From Algoriphagus vanfongensis DSM 17529 (lineage in GTDB: Bacteria > Bacteroidota > Bacteroidia > Cytophagales > Cyclobacteriaceae), in NCBI RefSeq assembly GCF_000429465.1, contig NZ_AUBX01000010.1:496001-560000 (forward strand): a stretch of DNA of 64,000 nucleotides, given 5' to 3'. Each line of letters opens with the position of its first letter. Position 1 is the first letter of the stretch. Made by a program: the position numbers and the translations under genes. A model generated the notes under the pieces. That model was not told the DNA's origin. It saw only the letters and a program-made list of their open reading frames with translations, and searched no databases. Positions 35,681 to 44,028 of this stretch are shown here, in pieces.

Positions 35681-35718
35681 TTGGCCTCAAGTGTCAATTT
35701 TTTGGCCCAAAGCGTCAA
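35681..35718 (+). promoter_or_regulatory. Candidate AraC operator: two direct repeats at 21-bp spacing
   Basis: TTGGCCTCAAGTGTCAA (35681-35697) and TTGGCCCAAAGCGTCAA (35702-35718) match at 14 of 17 positions and start exactly 21 bases apart, about two helix turns. This is the classic geometry of AraC-type half-sites. The second ends 56 bases before the DUF4386 start codon. Confidence 0.6.
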
Positions 35719-35774
35719 GCCTAGCCTTTTTCATCCCAGTATTTTTACTCCTGTCATTCATCAACAACAGGATT

Positions 35775-36482
35775 ATGAAAAAGATAAACGATTTTCGACT
35801 CATTGGATTTCTGTATCTGCTAGTGATTATTCTTGCCGGATTTAGCCAGGGATATGTCAGGACAAATCTTCACATAGACGGAGACCCTCTGGCTACAGCT
35901 ACCAAAATCTTAGAAAACGAAAACCTCTTTAGACTGGGTTTGCTCGCCGATCTAACTGCATTTATTCTGGACGCAGTTATCTCCGTCTTACTCTACCAAT
36001 TGCTAAAACCTTATGGTAAAACCTTGGCATTGATCTCGTCTTCGCTTCGGATTTTGGCACATCCAGCCATAGGCACAATCAACTTACTCAACCACTACAT
36101 GGCACTGCACGTTCTCCAAAACAGTGATATTCTTAACAGTTTTGAAGCAAGTCAGATAGAAGCGTTCAGCTACCTATTCATAGATGCTCACACCTATGGC
36201 TATTTGTTGGCAGGCGGGTTTTTCGGAGTACATTGTGCCTTATTGGGAATTCAACTTTATAAATCTGGGCTTCTTCCTAAAATCCTGGGTATCTTGATGG
36301 GGATAGCAGCCATCGGATATCTCATGGAAACTTTTGGAAACTTCCTATTCCCCGGCAATGAATACTGGCTGGCTTGGACAGTGGGAATCGCAGCAGCATT
36401 GGGAGAAGTAGAGCTTGCACTTTACCTCCTGATCAAAGGAAAAAAGAAATCGTCCTCCACCACTCCATCTCTACAGATATGA
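35775..36482 (+). CDS. DUF4386-family membrane protein
   Basis: The 235-residue protein has about six membrane helices. It starts KKINDFRLIGFLYLLVIILAGFSQGYVR and contains the conserved ENENLFRLGLLADLTAFILDAVISVLLYQLL and SSLRILAHPAIGTINLLNHYMAL segments of DUF4386. Its function is unknown. The open frame runs 66 codons further upstream through the operator and into araC, but that part has no membrane-protein character, so the ATG at 35775 is chosen. Its stop overlaps the next start as ATGA. Confidence 0.85.
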   Translation: MKKINDFRLIGFLYLLVIILAGFSQGYVRTNLHIDGDPLATATKILENENLFRLGLLADLTAFILDAVISVLLYQLLKPYGKTLALISSSLRILAHPAIGTINLLNHYMALHVLQNSDILNSFEASQIEAFSYLFIDAHTYGYLLAGGFFGVHCALLGIQLYKSGLLPKILGILMGIAAIGYLMETFGNFLFPGNEYWLAWTVGIAAALGEVELALYLLIKGKKKSSSTTPSLQI

Positions 36483-37435
36483 AAGCCATCGTAAACAAAT
36501 CCTATGGCCCTCCATCTACTTTGCAACTCATGGAAGTCCCCAAACCAGAGCCCAAAGACAATGAAGTTTTGGTAAGAGTATTGGCGGCCTCACTCAACAA
36601 GGCGGATTTATTTATCCTAAGTGGGTCTCCTTTTCCAGTCAGGCTGATGGCCGGACTATTCAAGCCTTCCATTCAAATTTTGGGCGCTGATGTAGCAGGT
36701 ATCATTGAAAGGGTGGGTAGCAAAGTCAGCCAGTTTCAGGTTGGGGATGCAGTTTTCGGAGATCTTTCCAGCTCTGGATTCGGAGGCTTCTCCGAATATG
36801 CGGTAGCTGAAGAATCTTTATTTGCCAAAAAACCATCCAACCTAAGTTTTGAAGAAGCGGCCTCCTTGCCCATGGCAGCAGTCACAGCCCTGCAGGGTTT
36901 AAGAAATACCGGGTCAATTGCCGCTGGAGAATCCATCTTGATCAATGGCGCATCGGGCGGAGTGGGCAATTATGCTATTCAAATCGCCAAGGCTTTCGGA
37001 GCTAATGTCACGGCAGTTTGCAGTACCAAAAACAGGGAAATAGCCAAAAAATCTGGGGCCGATAAGGTAATCGATTACAGTTTGATTGATTTCACCCAAA
37101 CGGAAGAAAAGTACGACCTGATCTTGGATATGGTAGCAAATAAATCCATTCATGAAATCACCAAAATTTTGAGAAAAAATGGAAGATACATTGCCTGTGC
37201 TTTTTCTGCTGAGGCTATGATCACGGGTCCTTGGATCTCATTGTTGGAGAGAAAAAAGGTGAAAAACTTTCTTGCCAAGACCAATCAGGCAGATTTGCAA
37301 TTTATCGCAAAGCTTGCCGAGGAGAGCAAACTTACCCCCAATATCCAACAAACTTTTACCCTGGACGATGTGCCTGAAGCTATGGAAATGTTAGGCAAAA
37401 GTGGAATTTCAGGGAAATTGGTCATTACTATTTAA
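36479..37435 (+). CDS. Zinc-less MDR-family NAD(P)-dependent reductase (quinone oxidoreductase-like)
   Basis: The 318-residue enzyme starts MKAIVNKSYGPPSTLQLMEVPKPEPKDNEVLVRV. It has GADVAGIIERVGSKVSQFQVGDAVFG, the nucleotide-binding SILINGASGGVGNYAIQIAKAFGANVTAV, and KVIDYS near residue 200. No structural zinc cysteines are present, which places it with quinone oxidoreductase / enoyl reductase-like MDRs. It overlaps the DUF4386 stop by 4 bases and is followed 10 bases later by an SDR gene, so this is an operon probably for reduction of a small carbonyl or quinone compound. Confidence 0.9.
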   Translation: MKAIVNKSYGPPSTLQLMEVPKPEPKDNEVLVRVLAASLNKADLFILSGSPFPVRLMAGLFKPSIQILGADVAGIIERVGSKVSQFQVGDAVFGDLSSSGFGGFSEYAVAEESLFAKKPSNLSFEEAASLPMAAVTALQGLRNTGSIAAGESILINGASGGVGNYAIQIAKAFGANVTAVCSTKNREIAKKSGADKVIDYSLIDFTQTEEKYDLILDMVANKSIHEITKILRKNGRYIACAFSAEAMITGPWISLLERKKVKNFLAKTNQADLQFIAKLAEESKLTPNIQQTFTLDDVPEAMEMLGKSGISGKLVITI

Positions 37436-37445
37436 CCCAAAAAAG

Positions 37446-38243
37446 ATGCGACTAAAAGGAAAAACAGCTTTGATAACAGGAGCAGCAAGAGGAATTGGCT
37501 TAGCCACAGCCCAACTATTTATCGAAGAAGGCGCACAGGTAATTCTATCAGACATCAATGATGCGGATGGGCTAGCCACAAGCAAAAGTTTAGGCAAAAA
37601 TGCTCATTACTTTCATCTCGATGTAGGCAATGAAAATGACTGGAAACTGGCTCAAGAGTTTATTTCAAGCAATTTTGGACGCTTGGACATCTTGGTAAAC
37701 AATGCCGGAATCACGGGATTTTTAGAGACAAAAGGCCCTTGGGATGCGGAATCCGTGGACTTGGACTCTTGGAATGAAGTTCATCGGGTCAATAGCACCG
37801 GAGTTATGCTTGGCTGTAAAACCGCTATCGGCTTGATGAAGGACAAGGGAGGCAGCATCGTCAATATATCGTCCAGAAGCGGAATAGTCGGTATTCCAGC
37901 AGCTGTGGCCTATGCATCAAGCAAGGCTGCCGTTCGCAATCATACCAAAAGCGTAGCGCTTCACTGCACCTCAAAAGGATACAAAATCCGTTGCAATAGC
38001 ATCCACCCTGCGGCCATCATGACTCCCATGTGGGAAAGTATGTTGGGCGAGGGTCCCCAGCGTATGAAAATGATCGCAGAAGTGGAAGCTGGAATTCCGA
38101 TGGGGCATTTTGGAGAACCAATCGATGTAGCCTATGGAGCGGTTTACCTTGCCAGTGATGAAAGTAAGTACCTTACAGGAATCGAACTGACGATAGATGG
38201 AGGGATCTTGGCAGGTAGCGATGCCAAACCGGAAAGCAAATAA
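37446..38243 (+). CDS. Short-chain dehydrogenase/reductase (SDR)
   Basis: The 265-residue classical SDR has the cofactor motif TGAARGIG near residue 12, an acidic residue after the second strand (LSDIND, favouring NAD), the NNAG motif, the catalytic serine in NISSRSG, and YASSK with Tyr and Lys. The C-terminal ELTIDGGILAGS closes the fold. It resembles cyclopentanol or hydroxysteroid dehydrogenases, but the substrate is not determinable. It follows the MDR gene by 10 bases; the open frame extends upstream into that gene, but MRLKGKTALITG is the natural start. Confidence 0.92.
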   Translation: MRLKGKTALITGAARGIGLATAQLFIEEGAQVILSDINDADGLATSKSLGKNAHYFHLDVGNENDWKLAQEFISSNFGRLDILVNNAGITGFLETKGPWDAESVDLDSWNEVHRVNSTGVMLGCKTAIGLMKDKGGSIVNISSRSGIVGIPAAVAYASSKAAVRNHTKSVALHCTSKGYKIRCNSIHPAAIMTPMWESMLGEGPQRMKMIAEVEAGIPMGHFGEPIDVAYGAVYLASDESKYLTGIELTIDGGILAGSDAKPESK

Positions 38244-38324
38244 GCAATATCCCACTCTGAATTATTTGCTAGCCAAACCAAATTCGTCTTTAATTTGGAG
38301 TGAAAATCAATTCACCTTTTTATC

Positions 38325-39113
38325 ATGAATACCTTCACCCTCCTTTTCGCCCTTTTTCTCGTCAGCATGCTAGCTTGGGTCATTTATAGATCCAAAGTCA
38401 AAAAAAGCGGCTTGGAGGTACCGGAAGTTTTCCCTGAGACTTGGAGAAAGTTTTTGCTGGACAAGGTCCAGTTTTATCAAGAGCTCAATGAAACAGATCG
38501 ACTACTTTTTGAAAGTGACGTTCAAAAATTTCTCAAGCGTATCAAAATCACGGGAATCAAAACCACCGTTTCCGATGAAGATCGCCTGTTGGTAGCGAGC
38601 AGTGCAGTCATACCAATTTTCAGATTTCCAGAATGGGAATACAAAACGCTCGTAGAAGTATTGCTCTATCCGGATCTTTTTACGGAAGAATTTAATTTTT
38701 CGGAGGGAGAAAGGAATATTGCAGGAATGGCTGGAAGCGGAGGAATGATGAGCAACCTGGTCATTTTTTCCAAACCTGCCCTATGGCAAGGATTTGAAAA
38801 TAAAACAGACAAGCACAATGTGGGAATTCATGAATTTGTACATCTCTTTGACAAGCAAGACGGAGAAGTAGATGGCATTCCATCCATTTTCATGAAGCAT
38901 CAGTTCGTCCTGCCTTGGATGCAATTGATCAAAACGAACAGCGAAGAAATGCTGGCTGGAAAAAGTGATATCTACGTCTATGGAGCTACCAATCCGCAGG
39001 AGTTTCTGGCTGTGACGAGTGAATATTTCTTTGAGCAACCTGCATTATTCAAAGAAAAGCACCCTGAACTCTACAAGGTACTTTCGGATGTTTTTAATAC
39101 TGATTTGGCTTAA
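38325..39113 (+). CDS. mtfA: MtfA-type zinc peptidase (M90)
   Basis: The 262-residue protein has an N-terminal membrane helix (about 1-22), then EVFPETWRKFLLDKVQFYQEL, and the zinc motif HEFVHLFDKQDGEVDG, where HExxH and the following acidic residue form the active site. A C-terminal EFLAVTSEYFFEQP is also conserved. E. coli MtfA is an aminopeptidase that binds the repressor Mlc; a role in sugar-uptake control here is inference. The membrane anchor differs from E. coli MtfA. It lies 81 bases from the SDR gene and is probably a separate unit. Confidence 0.88.
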   Translation: MNTFTLLFALFLVSMLAWVIYRSKVKKSGLEVPEVFPETWRKFLLDKVQFYQELNETDRLLFESDVQKFLKRIKITGIKTTVSDEDRLLVASSAVIPIFRFPEWEYKTLVEVLLYPDLFTEEFNFSEGERNIAGMAGSGGMMSNLVIFSKPALWQGFENKTDKHNVGIHEFVHLFDKQDGEVDGIPSIFMKHQFVLPWMQLIKTNSEEMLAGKSDIYVYGATNPQEFLAVTSEYFFEQPALFKEKHPELYKVLSDVFNTDLA

Positions 39114-39190
39114 ATTCCTGTACAATGTACCAAGTCTTTCAGCTTTCAAACTTTACATTTCTGATTTCCTAAGCTCCTCAAATTCTCAAA

Positions 39191-39261
39191 TCGCTCCTCT
39201 GGAGCTCTTGTCTACACAAATCAAATTTTCTACAGTCAAGTCGCTGCTCTGCAGTTCTTTT
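39191..39261. repeat. Degenerate direct repeat with covarying mini-hairpins
   Basis: Two 21-base units, 39191-39211 and 39241-39261, match at 17 positions. Each holds a small hairpin with loop TCT: CTCC/GGAG in the first, CTGC/GCAG in the second, so both changes preserve pairing. The rest of the gap (39114-39339) is low-complexity with a tandem TGATCAC pair and no gene. Confidence 0.5.
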
Positions 39262-39339
39262 TTAGCTTTCTGAATTTAGAATTTAGATTTCCTGATCACT
39301 GATCACTGCGACTGCTTACTGAGTTTAAGCTTTCTAACT

Positions 39340-40530
39340 TCACCCTACGGATTTCTCGACCAAGGCTTCTTCTCCAGCGATCTTATCCACCACCAAGGCA
39401 ATCGCTCCATCTCCAGTCACGTTACAAGCTGTGCCGAAGCTATCCATCGCGATATACAAGGCGATCATCAAACCGATCATTTCTTCATTGAAACCCAGCA
39501 TAGCCTGAAGCACTCCAATTGCCGCCATGATTGCACCTCCAGGAACTCCAGGAGCCGCTACCATCGCTATCCCCAGCATGAAGATAAAGCCTGCAAACAT
39601 CATAAAATCAAAAGGCATTTCATTCAAAATCATCAAAGCCATGGCACATGCCGTGATCTTCATGATACTGCCGGAAAGGTGGATTGTCGCACAAAGAGGA
39701 ATGACAAACCCTGCAACTTTTACCGAAACACCATTTTTCTCAGCTTGCTCCAATGTCACCGGAATCGTTGCTGCTGAAGACTGGGTTCCCAAAGCTGTAA
39801 AATAGGCTGGAAGCATATTCAACAGGAGCTTCACAGGGTTTTTCTTCACGATAGTTCCAGCGATCACATACTGCAACAGCAGCAAGAGAATATGCAAGCC
39901 GAAAATGACTCCAATGATATTGAGGAAAACAGATAGAATCTGAAAAACCTCCCCACTGTAGGCCATACTGGCAAAAATCCCTAAGATAAAGAGCGGCAAA
40001 AGTGGAATAATTACCTTTTCAATCACCTGCATGATGATGGTTTGAAAGTCACTCACAACCAGTTTCAGAGTAGATTTTTCTTGATATGCCAAGCCCAATC
40101 CAATCACAAATGCCAATACCAAAGCAGACATCACATCAATCACTGCTGGAATTTCGATTGAGAAAAAGGGCGTGAGTTCTTTGGTGTTTTCTGCGATTTC
40201 CGTGGTGGAATTGATATGCTCTGCCAAGAGGCCTGGGAAAATATTGGAGGCCGTAAAAAAGGTCATAAACCCCGAAAACAAGGTAGATCCATAAGCTATG
40301 ACCGCAGTCAACAGGAGCATTTTTCCCGCTTCCTTTCCCAAATCAGAGATGGCAGGCATGATCAATCCCATGATGATCAGCGGAATGGCAAAGCTCAGAA
40401 ATTGCCCAAAAAAGGCATTGAAAGTAGCAAAGATTTTATTGAACCACTCCGGCATATAAAGCCCAAAGACAATCCCCAGAACTATGGCTATAAAAACTTT
40501 AAATAAAAGACTGGTAAGTATTTTTTTCAT
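39340..40530 (-). CDS. Dicarboxylate/amino acid:cation symporter (DAACS family)
   Basis: The 396-residue membrane protein has about eight helices and two re-entrant loops. Its features match GltP/GltT relatives: AIPLIIMGLIMPAISDLGKEAG, the serine-rich TALGTQSSAATIPVTLEQAEK hairpin, CATIHLSGSIMKITACAMA, the GVPGGAIMAAIGVLQA segment and the terminal CNVTGDGAIALVVDKIAGEE binding motif. It probably imports glutamate, aspartate or C4-dicarboxylates with sodium or protons. It is transcribed alone, divergent from a sulfatase, and a terminator-like hairpin sits in its leader. Confidence 0.93.
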   Translation of the reverse strand: MKKILTSLLFKVFIAIVLGIVFGLYMPEWFNKIFATFNAFFGQFLSFAIPLIIMGLIMPAISDLGKEAGKMLLLTAVIAYGSTLFSGFMTFFTASNIFPGLLAEHINSTTEIAENTKELTPFFSIEIPAVIDVMSALVLAFVIGLGLAYQEKSTLKLVVSDFQTIIMQVIEKVIIPLLPLFILGIFASMAYSGEVFQILSVFLNIIGVIFGLHILLLLLQYVIAGTIVKKNPVKLLLNMLPAYFTALGTQSSAATIPVTLEQAEKNGVSVKVAGFVIPLCATIHLSGSIMKITACAMALMILNEMPFDFMMFAGFIFMLGIAMVAAPGVPGGAIMAAIGVLQAMLGFNEEMIGLMIALYIAMDSFGTACNVTGDGAIALVVDKIAGEEALVEKSVG

Positions 40531-40550
40531 AAATCAGCGCAATGGAATAA

Positions 40551-40569
40551 AAAAGGTGAAACACCTTTT
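40551..40569 (-). terminator. Terminator-like hairpin in the leader of the symporter gene
   Basis: AAAAGGTG and CACCTTTT form a perfect 8-bp stem with a 3-base loop. Read on the minus strand it is followed by Ts and lies about 20 bases before the symporter start. It may be an attenuator; on the plus strand it lies upstream of the divergent sulfatase. Confidence 0.4.
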
Positions 40570-40726
40570 GAGAATGAATCTGCTAAGATAAGAGGAATGC
40601 TCAAAACACATCAGCCTCCCTTTTGATTGACAACTATTCACTCAAACAAAAAATAGGGCTTTTGCACCAATAAAAATTCTTTTGACTGTAAAAACCCTTA
40701 CTTTGGCAGAAGTAATATCAGAAACT

Positions 40727-42229
40727 ATGCAATTGACCAAACCCACGCTTTTGACCCTTCTGCTTTTTTGCTGGGCTCTTTCTTCCTTTTCACAAACAAA
40801 GAGCGAAGCCAAACAACCAAACATCGTCTTTTTCTTCGTCGATGATATGGGCTGGCAGGACACATCTGTTCCTTTTCATACCGAAGTCACACAGCTCAAC
40901 AAAGATTACCATACCCCCAATATGGAGCGACTGGCAAGTGAGGGTAAAAAGTTCACCCAAGCCTATGCTTATGCTGTTTGTTCGCCGTCCCGGGTCAGCT
41001 GGATGACAGGGATGAACGGTGCCAGGCATCGCGTGACCAATTGGACGTTGAGAAAAAACCAATCACCAGATCCAGAAAGTGAATCTATCACTCCTCCAAT
41101 TTGGAATATGAATGGCATGAGTCAGACACCAGGCGAAGAGCGAGCAGTATACCATGTCACGCTTCCCCAAAAGCTTAAAGAAGCTGGCTACGAAACAATT
41201 CACGTGGGTAAAGCGCACTTCGGAGCACAAGGAACATCAGGAGAAAACCCGCTCAACTTGGGTTTTGATGTCAATATAGGCGGACACGCGGCTGGTGGCC
41301 CTGGAAGCTACTTGGGTAAATACAATTTCAGCGCTGATTGGAGAGACAAAGGCAATCATACTTGGGATGTCCCTGGATTGGAGAAATACCATGGCCAAGA
41401 CGTTTTCCTGACAGAAGCTCTGACCATAGAGGCCAATAAAGCAATAGAGAATGCGGTCAACAAAGGAAAGCCTTTTTATCTCTACATGTCCCACTATGCC
41501 ATCCATGCGCCATGGGAAAAAGACATGCGATTCTACCAAAAATACATCGATCAGGGAATGGGAGAGTTCAAAGCCACTTTTGCATCCATGATCGAAGGGA
41601 TGGACAAATCACTAGGAGACATCTGGGCACAACTGGAAAAGTTGGGAGTTGAGGAAAATACAATATTGGTATTTATGTCTGACAATGGCAGCCCCAAACA
41701 AACTCCTAGAAATTTACCTCTCAGAGGTCACAAACTCACTCCTTATGAAGGAGGCATCCGAGTTCCGCTGATAGTCAAATGGCCAGGCGTAGTGGAAGAA
41801 GGCAGTCAAACCGCCGACAAGGTGATGATTGAGGACATTTATCCAACATTCTTGGAAATGGCAGGAGTTTCCAAGCCAGAGAAGGATTCTGAAGATGGGG
41901 AGAGCTTTGTCGATATTCTGAAAGGAAAAACCGGTCCAGACAAACGAACCATTTACTGGCATTTCCCTCACACTTATGATCAGTATCCCTATAGCATTGT
42001 GAGAAATGGAGACTGGAAATTGATCTATCTTCACGAAGACCAAAGACTAGAACTTTACAATATCGCCGAAGACATTTCCGAGACTCAGGATTTGATTTTG
42101 GAGCAACCCAAAATCGCCAAAAAGCTGGCAAAAGACCTGACTTCTTTTCTTAAAGAATCACAAGCTCAAATGCCAACTCTACCTGCTACTGGCCTAGCGA
42201 TCCCCTATCCGGATGAGTTGATCGATTGA
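40727..42229 (+). CDS. Secreted S1-family sulfatase (sulfatase 1)
   Basis: The 500-residue alkaline-phosphatase-fold sulfatase removes sulfate esters, probably from glycans. The signal peptide ends near SFSQ. The metal-binding VDDMGWQD lies at about residue 38, and the formylglycine signature CSPSR at residues 85-89 (Cys85 is the modified residue) is followed by MTGMNGAR. GKAHFG, FMSDNGSP and GHKLTPYEGGIRVPLIVKWPG follow. The open frame starts at a TTG 15 codons earlier, but the ATG at 40727 begins a clean signal peptide. It is divergent from the symporter gene. Activity needs a formylglycine-generating enzyme from elsewhere. Confidence 0.92.
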   Translation: MQLTKPTLLTLLLFCWALSSFSQTKSEAKQPNIVFFFVDDMGWQDTSVPFHTEVTQLNKDYHTPNMERLASEGKKFTQAYAYAVCSPSRVSWMTGMNGARHRVTNWTLRKNQSPDPESESITPPIWNMNGMSQTPGEERAVYHVTLPQKLKEAGYETIHVGKAHFGAQGTSGENPLNLGFDVNIGGHAAGGPGSYLGKYNFSADWRDKGNHTWDVPGLEKYHGQDVFLTEALTIEANKAIENAVNKGKPFYLYMSHYAIHAPWEKDMRFYQKYIDQGMGEFKATFASMIEGMDKSLGDIWAQLEKLGVEENTILVFMSDNGSPKQTPRNLPLRGHKLTPYEGGIRVPLIVKWPGVVEEGSQTADKVMIEDIYPTFLEMAGVSKPEKDSEDGESFVDILKGKTGPDKRTIYWHFPHTYDQYPYSIVRNGDWKLIYLHEDQRLELYNIAEDISETQDLILEQPKIAKKLAKDLTSFLKESQAQMPTLPATGLAIPYPDELID

Positions 42230-42299
42230 TTTGGAAAACTGATGGGATCGCATTTAAATTGCTTTCCCATCATTCCATTCTAATGATCATTGCCAATTC

Positions 42300-43136
42300 A
42301 TGAAATTTCTTCTATCATTTCTTTTGCTCCTTCCCCTCCTCTCACCGGCCCAAACAGTCTGCACCGCAGAAAGTAGGGAAAGATTGGAAGGATTTCTGGA
42401 CAAAATCAATTCTTCCAATTGGGAGAAAACATCGCCAAATGAAAGGATCGTGGAAATTGGCTCTTGGTTTCTCGAAACTCCCTACGTGGAAAAAACCCTG
42501 GAAATCCCCGGACCGGAGCAGTTGGTCATCAATGTGCAGGGAGTGGATTGCACCACTTTTCTGGAGTCGGTCGTGACTTTGGCTAGAATCAGTCAGAAAG
42601 GAGAGGTCAATTTTGAAGCATTTGAAAAAGAACTGGAGCAGCTCCGGTATCGAAATGGCAAAAACCAGGGCTATGTGAGCCGACTTCATTATTTCTCCGA
42701 CTGGATCTACGAAAACCAGAGGAAAGGGATTCTCAGCAATATCACCCAATCCATCGGCGGAATTCGCTATGAAAATCACCCGACTTTCATGACTGAGAAC
42801 CCTCAATATTATCCTCAACTTAGCCAAAAGGAAAACGTGGAGCAACTCCAAAACATCGAAGCTGCTATCCGAATCAGAGATTACTATTTCATCCCAAAAG
42901 CTCAGATCAGTCAAGTAGAAAGCCAAATCAAATCGGGAGACTTGATCGCTATCACCACCTCCATGGATAATTTGGATATGGTTCACGTCGGTTTTGCCAT
43001 TGAGAAAAATGGAAGAATCCATCTGATGCATGCCAGTTCTAAAAATAAGAAAGTGGAGATCTCAGAACTTCCGCTGCATGATTATTTAGCAGGCAACCGC
43101 TCCCAATCAGGCATCATGGTCGCACGACTGAACTAA
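42300..43136 (+). CDS. DUF1460 amidase-like exported protein
   Basis: The 278-residue protein has a signal peptide (FLLSFLLLLPLLSPAQ) and the DUF1460 pattern: IVEIGSWFLETPYVEKTLE, then VQGVDCTTFLESVVTLAR with the probable catalytic Cys, RLHYFSDWIYEN, IKSGDLIAITT and MVHVGFAIEKNGRIHLMHASS with the His. These resemble NlpC/P60-like cysteine peptidases acting on N-acetylmuramoyl or peptide bonds. It begins 70 bases after sulfatase 1 and ends exactly at the stop of the convergent cyclase-family gene. Confidence 0.87.
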   Translation: MKFLLSFLLLLPLLSPAQTVCTAESRERLEGFLDKINSSNWEKTSPNERIVEIGSWFLETPYVEKTLEIPGPEQLVINVQGVDCTTFLESVVTLARISQKGEVNFEAFEKELEQLRYRNGKNQGYVSRLHYFSDWIYENQRKGILSNITQSIGGIRYENHPTFMTENPQYYPQLSQKENVEQLQNIEAAIRIRDYYFIPKAQISQVESQIKSGDLIAITTSMDNLDMVHVGFAIEKNGRIHLMHASSKNKKVEISELPLHDYLAGNRSQSGIMVARLN

Positions 43137-43961
43137 TCATTTCCGAAGCCCAGCGATCACACGAAGCGGTCCACCGCTTCCGCCTTTGATTTTCATGGGC
43201 AGAGCCACGACATAGATTCCCGTCGGGGGCAATTGATCCAAATTGGCCATATTTTCAAAGCCCGGAATCTGGTTTTCCGTCAAGCGCTGATGTGCTGCAA
43301 AATCCTGAGACTGGCCATAATCCAGGCTAGGAGTGTCCAATCCTACCGCTTTTACCTTCCTGCTTTTGGCAAGCCAGTCCGCCGTTTCAGGTTGGATTCC
43401 TGGAAAATGCAACTCTGGAATCGCCTCAGCACCCGTTTTGGCGGTTCCAAAATAACTTTCTCGATCCGGGTAAAACTGGCCATATCCTGTTCGAAATAAA
43501 ACCATGGTGTTTTCTGGAATCTTCCCATTTTCGCTTTCCCATGCCAAAACAGCCACCGAATCAATCAAATAATCTCGATCGGCAAGAGCCTTTTCACTCA
43601 CATCGATGAGCACTGCATTTCCTGTCAGCTTCGAAAGCGGAAGTTCATCCACAGTCTCTCCTTTTTCATAAAAATGAATCGGAGAATCCAAGTGAGTCCC
43701 TCCATGCTCCGGGGTCAAAATCGTGTAAGAGGAATAAAAATAGCCCAAGTCGGTGACTCCTTCGGCGTCTGTTCTATGCTGAAAACCATCCGAATTGTTA
43801 GGCCAATAGAGAGTCGTAGAATCAAAAGAATAAGTCAAATCGATCCATTCGAGATTGGTCAAAGGATCAATCGTTGGAACTTCCGCGGGTTCTTGTGGGG
43901 AACAAGAAATTGACAGGACTGGAACTGCCAATCCAGTCACGAGATACTTAAAAAGTTTCAT
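43137..43961 (-). CDS. Cyclase-family (kynurenine formamidase-like) lipoprotein
   Basis: From 43961 the protein is 274 residues, with a lipoprotein signal ending SISC. The frame extends 17 codons upstream, but MKLFKYLVTG begins the signal. The cyclase-family metal motif EHGGTHLDSPIHFYEKG is clear, with LIDVSEKA, VLFRTGY and AVGLDTPSLDYGQSQDFAAHQRL. Relatives hydrolyse N-formylkynurenine, isatin or other cyclic amides. Export as a lipoprotein suggests an external substrate. It lies 67 bases downstream of sulfatase 2 on the same strand, so the two may form one transcription unit. Confidence 0.86.
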   Translation of the reverse strand: MKLFKYLVTGLAVPVLSISCSPQEPAEVPTIDPLTNLEWIDLTYSFDSTTLYWPNNSDGFQHRTDAEGVTDLGYFYSSYTILTPEHGGTHLDSPIHFYEKGETVDELPLSKLTGNAVLIDVSEKALADRDYLIDSVAVLAWESENGKIPENTMVLFRTGYGQFYPDRESYFGTAKTGAEAIPELHFPGIQPETADWLAKSRKVKAVGLDTPSLDYGQSQDFAAHQRLTENQIPGFENMANLDQLPPTGIYVVALPMKIKGGSGGPLRVIAGLRK

Positions 43962-44028
43962 CAGGTAAAGATTTAGAGTTTCTATAAGGTAAAATAGAAA
44001 TTCCGAAATCAAATACCTCGACCTTAAA

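Noticed and set aside
35577..35774. Upstream extension of the DUF4386 frame into araC
   Set aside because: It would translate the operator repeats and the araC end in another frame, and lacks membrane-protein character.
39276..39310. Tandem TGATCAC and TTTAGAATTTAG repeats as a CRISPR or origin element
   Set aside because: Only two short copies, no regular spacers, no cas genes and no DnaA-box cluster.
42240..42272. Hairpin TGATGGG / CCCATCA after sulfatase 1 as a terminator
   Set aside because: The stem is interrupted and has no T-run, so termination is not supported.
42342..43031. 229-codon open frame antisense to the DUF1460 gene
   Set aside because: The plus-strand frame has a signal peptide and family motifs throughout; the antisense frame has no domain and mirrors it.
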